Positions 57,866 to 64,000 of a DNA stretch of 64,000 bases are shown here, in pieces; positions within the stretch are counted from its first letter, which is position 1; each line of letters begins with the position of its first letter. This DNA is from Pseudomonas asplenii. GTDB lineage: Bacteria; Pseudomonadota; Gammaproteobacteria; Pseudomonadales; Pseudomonadaceae. A program made the translations under genes and the position numbers. The notes under the pieces are model-generated. The model did no database searches. It saw nothing but the letters and a program-made list of their open reading frames with translations, and was not told the origin of the DNA. The DNA lies in the NCBI RefSeq assembly GCF_900105475.1, contig NZ_LT629777.1, positions 3,534,001 through 3,598,000 on the forward strand, written 5' to 3'.

Positions 57866-59860
57866 ATGGATAAGATACGAACCTGCTTGTTGGGTCTCCC
57901 GCGTCGGAAAAAACGCATTTTGCAACTGGTCGCCGACACGTTTCTGGTCTGGTTCGCCCTGTGGATGTCGTTTGTCGTCCGCCTGGGGGTCGACGATCTG
58001 ATCAACCCCTTTACCCAGCATCGCTGGTTGTTCGTTTCTGCGCCGATTGTCGCCATTCCTCTGTTCATTCGGTTCGGTCTTTACCGGGCGGTGATGCGTT
58101 ATTTCGGCAACGATGCACTGATAGCGATCATCAAGGCGGTCAGCCTGTCCTCATTGATTCTCGGGGTGGTCGTTTATCTCTACAGCAATCACCAGACGGT
58201 GGTGCCGCGCTCCATCATGTTCAACTACTGGTGGTTGAGCCTGATCATGATCGGTGGCCTGCGCTTGGCCATGCGCCAGTATTTTCTCGGCGATTGGTTC
58301 GGCGCCTCCCAGCACATGCCCTTTGCCAACCGTGACAATGGCCTGACGAAAGTTGCGGTATATGGCGCGGGAGCGGCGGGCAACCAACTGGTCGCCGCGT
58401 TGCGAATGGGCCGAGTCATGCAGCCAGTGGCCTTTATCGACGACGACAGCAGTATCTGCGACCGAAGTATCTCGGGTTTGCAGGTCTACAAGCCCAGGCA
58501 CATCCAGCAGATGATCGACGCCACCGGGGCTCAGGAGATTCTCCTGGCGATTCCGTCCTCTTCGCGCGCCCGGCGGCGTGAGATCCTCGGTCTGCTCGAA
58601 GGCTACCCGCTGCACGTACGAAGCGTACCGGGTTTCATGGACCTGGCCAGCGGACGGGTCAAGGTCGACGACATCCAGGAGGTCGATATCGCCGACCTCC
58701 TGGGACGTGACGCGGTGCCTGCCCAGGCCGAACTGCTCGAGCACTGCATCAAGGGGCGTTCGGTGCTGGTGACGGGGGCGGGGGGCTCGATCGGTTCGGA
58801 GCTCTGCCGACAGATTCTGGCCCAGCGTCCGACGACACTGCTGCTCTTCGAGCACAGCGAATTCAATCTCTACACGATCTTGTCCGAACTTGAGCGGCGT
58901 GTGTCGCGCGAGTCGCTGTCCGTGCGGTTGCTGCCTATCCTGGGCTCGGTGCGCGACCAGGGCAAGTTGCTGTCGGTCATGAAGACCTGGCAAGTCGAGA
59001 CGGTTTATCACGCCGCCGCCTACAAGCATGTACCCATGGTCGAGCACAACATTGCCGAGGGTGTGCTGAACAATGTGATCGGTACGCTCAATACCGCGCA
59101 GGCGGCATTGCAGGCTGGCGTGGCGAATTTCGTGCTTATTTCCACCGACAAGGCCGTGCGCCCGACCAACGTCATGGGCAGTACCAAGCGTCTGGCCGAA
59201 CTGACCTTGCAGGCCCTCAGTCGCGAGCAGGCCCCCGTGCTTTTTGGGGAGCCGGGGAATGTGTCGCGTGTCAACAAGACCCGTTTCACCATGGTTCGTT
59301 TTGGCAACGTGCTGGGCTCGTCGGGTTCGGTCATCCCCTTGTTCCACAAGCAGATCAAGGCGGGTGGGCCGCTTACCGTGACTCACCCGAAGATCACGCG
59401 CTATTTCATGACCATCCCCGAGGCCGCTCAACTGGTCATTCAGGCTGGCTCCATGGGGCAGGGTGGCGATGTGTTTGTCCTGGACATGGGCGAGCCGGTG
59501 AGAATTATCGAGCTGGCGGAGAAGATGATTCACCTTTCCGGCTTGAGCGTTCGTTCTGACAAGAACCCCCATGGCGATATTGCCATTGAGTTTTCCGGCC
59601 TGCGTCCGGGAGAAAAGCTTTACGAGGAGTTGCTGATTGGCGACAACGTAGCGGCAACCCGCCATCCCATGATCATGACTGCCAATGAAGACATGCTGCC
59701 TTGGGATGTGCTCAAGTTGCGCCTGGCCGAATTGCTCAAGGCCGTGGAGAGTGATGATTACGCGCGTGTCCGGCAACTGTTGCGTGAAACGGTGAGTGGT
59801 TATGCGCCAGATGGTGAGATCGTCGACTGGATCTACCAACAGCGCCGCATGGATCCCTGA
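57866..59860 (+). CDS. wbpM: UDP-N-acetylglucosamine C6-dehydratase
   Basis: A 664-residue protein, matching WbpM length. Membrane helices lie at ~20-130. A first Rossmann-like domain has YGAGAAGNQL near 170; the second (catalytic SDR) has VTGAGGSIGSELC near 310 and the HAAAYKHVPMVEHN segment near 395. It converts UDP-GlcNAc to a 4-keto-6-deoxy sugar needed for B-band O-antigen in Pseudomonas. GAGGGG lies just before the ATG at 57866. It is the conserved right-hand gene of the O-antigen locus. Confidence 0.94.
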   Translation: MDKIRTCLLGLPRRKKRILQLVADTFLVWFALWMSFVVRLGVDDLINPFTQHRWLFVSAPIVAIPLFIRFGLYRAVMRYFGNDALIAIIKAVSLSSLILGVVVYLYSNHQTVVPRSIMFNYWWLSLIMIGGLRLAMRQYFLGDWFGASQHMPFANRDNGLTKVAVYGAGAAGNQLVAALRMGRVMQPVAFIDDDSSICDRSISGLQVYKPRHIQQMIDATGAQEILLAIPSSSRARRREILGLLEGYPLHVRSVPGFMDLASGRVKVDDIQEVDIADLLGRDAVPAQAELLEHCIKGRSVLVTGAGGSIGSELCRQILAQRPTTLLLFEHSEFNLYTILSELERRVSRESLSVRLLPILGSVRDQGKLLSVMKTWQVETVYHAAAYKHVPMVEHNIAEGVLNNVIGTLNTAQAALQAGVANFVLISTDKAVRPTNVMGSTKRLAELTLQALSREQAPVLFGEPGNVSRVNKTRFTMVRFGNVLGSSGSVIPLFHKQIKAGGPLTVTHPKITRYFMTIPEAAQLVIQAGSMGQGGDVFVLDMGEPVRIIELAEKMIHLSGLSVRSDKNPHGDIAIEFSGLRPGEKLYEELLIGDNVAATRHPMIMTANEDMLPWDVLKLRLAELLKAVESDDYARVRQLLRETVSGYAPDGEIVDWIYQQRRMDP

Positions 59861-59921
59861 GCTACACACCCGGTAACGGCCACGCTTTTGACAAGGCCCA
59901 GGCATCACCTAGGTTTGAAAG

Positions 59922-59944
59922 GCAGCTTCGGAAAAGCTGCTTTT
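59922..59944 (+). terminator. Terminator after wbpM
   Basis: GCAGCTT (59922-59928) pairs with AAGCTGC (59934-59940), followed by TTTT. It is about 60 bp after the wbpM stop. Confidence 0.7.
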
Positions 59945-59971
59945 CCCCTACGATGTCATGGAGTGTCACTT

Positions 59972-60298
59972 ATGCGTACAGGCGTTCTTCCTTCCTTGTT
60001 GTTCACTTTCCTGCTCGGTGCTGCTGTCGCCGTCAATGCCGCACCAGCCGTGCAGTCGCAAACCTCGGCGCCCAGCCAGGCCATGGCTACGACCAAGGCT
60101 GGCAAGGTCAACCTCAATACCGCCGATGCCCTGACTATCCAGCGTGAGCTGTCCGGCATCGGCGAAGCCAAGGCCCAGGCTATCGTTGCCTATCGCGAAG
60201 CGAACGGACCTTTTTCCTCGGTGGAGGAATTGCTTGAGGTAAAGGGGATCGGCAAGTCGATTCTCGACAAGAACCGTGATCAGTTGGATATCAATTGA
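59972..60298 (+). CDS. ComEA-like helix-hairpin-helix protein
   Basis: A 108-residue exported protein. The signal peptide is residues ~1-24 (ending VNAA). The mature part has [35 protein letters not shown] and [12 protein letters not shown], two helix-hairpin-helix motifs of the ComEA type that bind double-stranded DNA. ComEA acts in DNA uptake in competent bacteria, but no other competence gene is here, so the role is open. GGAG lies eight bases before the ATG. Confidence 0.9.
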   Translation: MRTGVLPSLLFTFLLGAAVAVNAAPAVQSQTSAPSQAMATTKAGKVNLNTADALTIQRELSGIGEAKAQAIVAYREANGPFSSVEELLEVKGIGKSILDKNRDQLDIN

Positions 60299-60356
60299 CG
60301 CGATCTGACTGACCCTCGAGGCCGGTCAAGGGATCGGCCTCCTTTCTCGATGAGCC

Positions 60357-60917
60357 TTACTCGACCTGATCCTTCAGATGCGCCTTGGTCACTTCCAGGA
60401 TCTTCCTCGCCAGTTCCGGATCTTCCGCACTGCGCGACATCACTAGTGCCCCGACCAGGGTCGCCAGCATGACGATGCTTTGCTCTTGCGCATCCGGCCC
60501 CGAGCCCAGCGCCGTTTCCACCTGCTTGAGCCGCGATTCGATCACTCTATCCGTCGTCGGGCTCGGTTCGCCGCGCTGGCCCAGCTCCGAGCACATGGTC
60601 GGAATCGGGCAGCCGTTTTCGGGAGTGGTCTGGTGCCATTCGGAGAGATAGCTGTCGATGAACGACTGCAGGGGCTTGTCCTGGCTGAACAGCATGTCGC
60701 AATGCACATCCAGTTCCGCCGCCGCTTCCTGCAAGGCCTTTTCGACCAGCTCATCCTTGGATTTGAAGTGTGCGTAGAAGCCGCCATGGGTCAGTCCCAG
60801 GGCTTTCATCAAGGGTTGCAGGCCGGTGGCACCGATGCCGTCGCGGCGAAAACGCGCTGCTGCTTCCTTGATGATGCGCTCGTGGGTCTGGGCTTTGTGG
60901 TCGTGCGAATAGCGCAT
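60357..60917 (-). CDS. TetR/AcrR family regulator
   Basis: A 186-residue repressor-type protein. The N-terminal helix-turn-helix spans ~10-55 (RIIKEAAARFRRDGIG, then LGLTHGGFYAHFKSKDELVEKAL). The C-terminal ligand domain contains ENGCPIPTMCSELGQRG, as in the YxaF/LmrA-like group. It stands alone between comEA and DUF2897, so its target is probably elsewhere or its own gene. Confidence 0.9.
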   Translation of the reverse strand: MRYSHDHKAQTHERIIKEAAARFRRDGIGATGLQPLMKALGLTHGGFYAHFKSKDELVEKALQEAAAELDVHCDMLFSQDKPLQSFIDSYLSEWHQTTPENGCPIPTMCSELGQRGEPSPTTDRVIESRLKQVETALGSGPDAQEQSIVMLATLVGALVMSRSAEDPELARKILEVTKAHLKDQVE

Positions 60918-61016
60918 GGCGGGGCCTCCAAATCTGTAGCCAATGATAACTATGACTTGGAGGTGATTAGCCAGATTTTTTTGTGGCGTCGTTCAATTTC
61001 GTTCAAGTGTCGCCAG

Positions 61017-61184
61017 TCAGCGATCCTGAGCGTCCTTGGCATCCGCTTCGGCATTGCGTTGCTGGACGCGTTGACGCTGCTCATCCGTCAGTTCCACCTT
61101 GCTGGCGGTGTCTCGCAGCATCATCAGGCCGCCAACGATGGAGCCGATCGCGACCAGCAGGATCAACCAGGCATACCAGGGCAT
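61017..61184 (-). CDS. DUF2897 family small membrane protein
   Basis: A 55-residue protein with one N-terminal membrane helix (WYAWLILLVAIGSIVGGLMML) and a charged, helical C-terminus (DEQRQRVQQRNAEADAKD), the DUF2897 pattern. GAGGAGA lies before the ATG at 61184; the ORF upstream of it is not conserved-looking. The function is unknown. Confidence 0.82.
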   Translation of the reverse strand: MPWYAWLILLVAIGSIVGGLMMLRDTASKVELTDEQRQRVQQRNAEADAKDAQDR

Positions 61185-61305
61185 AGGGTTCTCCTCGATG
61201 GACCGAGCCCGGGCGAATGATTCGCGCGGGAGGTCGGTCCTTGCCACTTTGAGTGAAGTGCGCTCTCAGTGGTTCAATTGTAAACCGGTTCTGCCCCGAG
61301 GGTGC

Positions 61306-62670
61306 TTACAGCCCGGTCAGCATCGCATCCGCCGGGGCTGCCGCCCGCAGTTGGCCGGTGAGCAGGAAGTAGAGAAAGCCTGCGGCCATGAAGCCGACGA
61401 AGATCAGGCCGATCAGGGCATTGAACCAGGCCATGGCGACGAGGCAGACCACTGCCAGCAACAGCGCGATGGCCGGTACGAAGGGATAGCCCGGCGCGCG
61501 GAAGGTGCGCTCCAGGTTCGGCTCGGTCTTGCGTAGCTTGAACAGGCTGAGCATGCTCATGATGTACATGACGATGGCGCCGAACACCGCCATGGTGATC
61601 ATGGCCGCCGTGAGGGTCATGCCGCTGAGGTTGATCAGGCCGTCGCTGTAGATGGCGGCGATGCCGATCAGGCCGCCGGCGATGATCGCGCGGTGCGGGG
61701 TCTGGAAGCGTGACAGCTTGGCCAGGGATACGGGCAGGTAGCCGGCGCGGGCCAGGGCGAAGAACTGTCGCGAGTAGCCGAGAATGATCCCGTGGAAGCT
61801 CGCCACCAGGCCGAACAGGCCAATCCAGACCAGCATGTGCAGCCAGCCGGAGCTGTCGCCGACCACGGCTTTCATTGCCTGGGGCAGGGGGTCGTTGATA
61901 TTCGACAAGGTTCGCCAGTCACCGACGCCGCCAGCGAAGAACATCACGCCCATGGCCAGCAGTACCAGGGTCAGAATGCCGCTGATATAGGCCTTGGGAA
62001 TGGTCCGTTTCGGATCCTTGGCTTCTTCGGCAGCCATGGCGGCGCCTTCGATAGCGAGGAAGAACCAGATGGCGAACGGAATGGCCGCGAACATGCCGGC
62101 AATCGCCGGTGCGCCGAAGCTGTCGGCACCAGCCCAGCCGTTCAGGGCAAAATGACTGAAACTGAAGGCCGGCGCGACCACGCCCATGAACACCAGCAAC
62201 TCGGCTACCGCGAGGACGCAGACCACCAGTTCGAATGTGGCCGCCAGTTTCACGCCGAGAATATTCAGCCCCATGAACACAATGTAGGCACCCACGGCCG
62301 CGTGCTTGGGATCGAGCGCCGGAAACTGCACGTTCAGGTAGGCACCGATCGCCAGCGCAATGGCTGGCGGGGCGAAGACGAACTCGATCAGGGTCGCCAG
62401 GCCGGCGATCAACCCGCCTTTTTCGCCAAACGCCCGTCGGCTGTAGGCAAACGGACCGCCGGCATGGGGAATGGCGGTGGTCAGTTCGGTGAAGCTGAAG
62501 ATAAAGCAGGTGTACATCGCCGCGACCATCAACGAGGTCACCAGGAACCCGAGGGTACCGGCAACGCCCCAGCCATAGCTCCAGCCGAAATATTCACCGG
62601 AAATCACCAGGCCGACCGCGATGCCCCACAAATGCAATGTGCCCAGCGTGGGCTTGAGTTGAGTGTTCAT
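61306..62670 (-). CDS. eat: Ethanolamine permease (APC superfamily)
   Basis: A 454-residue inner-membrane transporter with 12 predicted helices. The N-terminal HLWGIAVGLVISGEYFGWSYG and the FAYSRRAFGEKGG region are characteristic of Eat-type ethanolamine permeases in Pseudomonas. No ethanolamine ammonia-lyase genes (eutBC) are adjacent, so the substrate is inferred from sequence alone; other amino acids are possible. The start at 62670 follows GGGAGAAAGAC. Confidence 0.85.
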   Translation of the reverse strand: MNTQLKPTLGTLHLWGIAVGLVISGEYFGWSYGWGVAGTLGFLVTSLMVAAMYTCFIFSFTELTTAIPHAGGPFAYSRRAFGEKGGLIAGLATLIEFVFAPPAIALAIGAYLNVQFPALDPKHAAVGAYIVFMGLNILGVKLAATFELVVCVLAVAELLVFMGVVAPAFSFSHFALNGWAGADSFGAPAIAGMFAAIPFAIWFFLAIEGAAMAAEEAKDPKRTIPKAYISGILTLVLLAMGVMFFAGGVGDWRTLSNINDPLPQAMKAVVGDSSGWLHMLVWIGLFGLVASFHGIILGYSRQFFALARAGYLPVSLAKLSRFQTPHRAIIAGGLIGIAAIYSDGLINLSGMTLTAAMITMAVFGAIVMYIMSMLSLFKLRKTEPNLERTFRAPGYPFVPAIALLLAVVCLVAMAWFNALIGLIFVGFMAAGFLYFLLTGQLRAAAPADAMLTGL

Positions 62671-62933
62671 GTCTTTCTCCCTGAACCATTTGAATAACTG
62701 CTCGGTGCAGGCGAGTGCAGCGCGCGTGCCAGAGCGGGAGAGTGTGTCGCAAAGGAGGGAAAGAGGGTCGTATCGAGGACATTTCGCCGAGGTTGCACCG
62801 GATTTCGACTTTAATTGGTGCAAGTACGAGCGTTTATGGCGCGTGCCCGCTACATTTGCCGATCACCGGGTCCCGAACGCTCCCGCGTTCCGCTACAATG
62901 CGCGCCGATTTCGACTTGCCTGAGAGCCCATTC

Positions 62934-63632
62934 ATGTCCGCCTGCCAGACTCCCATCATCGTCGCCCTGGATTACCCTACCCGTGACGCCGCCCTGAAGC
63001 TGGCCGATCAGTTGGACCCGAAACTGTGCCGGGTCAAAGTCGGCAAGGAATTGTTCACCAGCTGCGCTTCGGAAATTGTCGGGACCCTGCGTGACAAGGG
63101 CTTCGAAGTGTTCCTGGACCTCAAGTTCCACGACATTCCCAACACCACCGCGATGGCCGTCAAGGCTGCGGCGGAAATGGGCGTGTGGATGGTCAACGTG
63201 CATTGCTCCGGTGGCCTGCGCATGATGGCGGCCTGCCGCGAAGTGCTTGAGCAGCGCAGCGGACCCAAGCCGCTGTTGATCGGCGTGACCGTCTTGACCA
63301 GCATGGAGCGTGAAGACCTGGCCGGTATCGGCCTGGATGTCGAGCCGCAAGTACAGGTGCTGCGACTGGCTGCCCTGGCCGAGAAGGCCGGGCTGGATGG
63401 CCTGGTGTGCTCGGCACTGGAAGCTTCGGCCCTCAAGAGCGCGCATCCTGGCCTGCAACTGGTAACGCCGGGAATTCGTCCGGCAGGCAGCGCGGTGGAT
63501 GACCAACGCCGTATCCTGACGCCGCGCGAGGCCCTGGACGCCGGTTCCGACTACCTGGTGATCGGCCGGCCGATCAGCAAGGCTACCGATCCGGCGCAGG
63601 CGCTGGCGGCAGTGGTCGCCGAACTGGCCTGA
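62934..63632 (+). CDS. pyrF: Orotidine 5'-phosphate decarboxylase
   Basis: A 232-residue enzyme that makes UMP. The catalytic Lys/Asp array is [13 protein letters not shown] near residue 60, with [12 protein letters not shown] at the start and [11 protein letters not shown] near the end for phosphate binding. The ORF extends upstream to 62715 but the ATG at 62934 gives the normal N-terminus. It is convergent with the CurA-like gene. Confidence 0.97.
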   Translation: MSACQTPIIVALDYPTRDAALKLADQLDPKLCRVKVGKELFTSCASEIVGTLRDKGFEVFLDLKFHDIPNTTAMAVKAAAEMGVWMVNVHCSGGLRMMAACREVLEQRSGPKPLLIGVTVLTSMEREDLAGIGLDVEPQVQVLRLAALAEKAGLDGLVCSALEASALKSAHPGLQLVTPGIRPAGSAVDDQRRILTPREALDAGSDYLVIGRPISKATDPAQALAAVVAELA

Positions 63633-63649
63633 TTCTGCAGTCAGATGCG

Positions 63650-63676
63650 AGTAGCGCCGCCCTAGGCGACGCTACT
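63650..63676. terminator. Hairpin between pyrF and CurA-like gene
   Basis: AGTAGCG (63650-63656) and CGCTACT (63670-63676) enclose an inner CGCC/GGCG pair, giving an 11-bp stem with a single mismatch and a CTA loop. It lacks a T-run but sits between convergent stops. Confidence 0.45.
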
Positions 63677-63686
63677 GCGCAGCGTT

Positions 63687-64000
63687 TCAGACCTTCAGCA
63701 CCAGCTTGCCAAAGTTCTCGCCGCTGAACAGCTTCGCCAGCGTCTCGGGGAACGTTTCCAGCCCGTCGACGATATCTTCCTTGCTCTTGAGCTGCCCTTT
63801 GGCCATCCAGCCGGCCATTTCCTGCCCGGCGGCGGCGAATTTCGCGGCGTGGTCCATGACCACAAAACCTTCCATGCGCGCGCGATTGACCAGCAGCGCC
63901 AGGTAGTTCGCCGGGCCCTTGACCGCTTCCTTGTTGTTGTACTGGCTGATTGCGCCGCAGATCACCACGCGGGCCTTGAGGTTCAGGCGGGTCAGTACGG
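63687..64000 (-). CDS. NADP-dependent oxidoreductase (CurA-like), C-terminal fragment
   Basis: Only the last ~104 residues are in the window; the frame runs out of the right edge with no start. It shows RVVICGAISQYNN, a short MDR-family strand, then EGFVVMDHAAKF and the terminal LETFPETLAKLFSGENFGKLVLKV. This matches the C-terminus of the NADPH-dependent curcumin/quinone reductase (CurA) group of medium-chain reductases. Confidence 0.85.
   Translation of the reverse strand, partial: VLTRLNLKARVVICGAISQYNNKEAVKGPANYLALLVNRARMEGFVVMDHAAKFAAAGQEMAGWMAKGQLKSKEDIVDGLETFPETLAKLFSGENFGKLVLKV

Overview
The window is a gene-dense, GC-rich chromosomal segment from a Pseudomonas, most likely of the P. 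fluorescens group. The evidence is gene content and order. Several blocks match, from memory, the order in P. aeruginosa PAO1: aroC-MFS (PA1681-PA1682); the NAGGN operon, mnmC, pap and a thiolase (PA3454-PA3463); fumC, DUF2059, bolA, trhO, a DsbA-like gene, an ABC exporter, rbdA and a TenA-like gene (PA0854-PA0862); and yciK to wbpM/comEA (PA3173-PA3140). REPIN repeats typical of fluorescent pseudomonads lie between genes. I saw no tRNA, rRNA, prophage, insertion sequence or CRISPR array.

Layout. 1-3.8 kb: a secreted alpha/beta hydrolase cut by the window edge, then aroC, an MFS permease and an acireductone-dioxygenase-like gene. 3.9-12.7 kb: accessory and cell-envelope genes, namely a sensorless LuxR regulator, a DUF3509 protein, an acyl-CoA synthetase, an ankyrin protein, a PLDc-N membrane peptide, an LTA-synthase-type sulfatase, DUF3309, an SDR and a CsrA/Rsm paralogue. 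12.7-17.9 kb, minus strand: the three genes for the osmoprotectant N-acetylglutaminylglutamine amide, followed by yheU. 18.1-23.0 kb: one very large gene for a dermonecrotic-toxin-like, LRR and NEL-type E3 ubiquitin ligase protein. 23-28.5 kb: mnmC, pap, a thiolase and a small DUF6316-like gene. 28.5-40 kb: an EamA transporter, fumC, DUF2059, bolA, trhO, a DsbA-like gene, an ABC exporter and two cyclic-di-GMP genes around a TenA-like gene. 40.3-45.2 kb: yciK, mupP, ubiG and mtaD, divergent from mtnA. 45.5-56.1 kb: the aromatic supraoperon gyrA-serC-pheA-hisC-tyrA-cmk-rpsA, then a small lipoprotein and ihfB. 56.1-60.3 kb: an O-antigen locus reduced to wbpL-like and wbpM genes, then comEA. 60.4-64 kb: a TetR regulator, DUF2897, an ethanolamine permease, pyrF and the end of a CurA-like reductase.

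Aromatic amino acid synthesis recurs: aroC makes chorismate, and pheA, tyrA and hisC take it towards phenylalanine and tyrosine. Methionine salvage is represented by mtaD and mtnA. Cyclic-di-GMP turnover is represented by an rbdA-type protein and a separate GGDEF protein.

The main departures from expectation are these. (1) tyrA is stand-alone: the EPSP synthase (aroA) half that is normally fused to it in Pseudomonas is missing, and cmk follows directly. (2) The acireductone-dioxygenase-like protein has glutamines at two of its four metal-ligand positions and has lost its usual mtnB and mtnC neighbours. (3) A 1618-residue NEL ubiquitin ligase lies between two housekeeping blocks with no secretion genes nearby. 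(4) The gap between the DUF3509 and acyl-CoA synthetase genes holds stacked inverted repeats that look like an operator. (5) The O-antigen locus is almost empty, with a 646-bp gene-free stretch where wzz and the sugar genes would normally lie.
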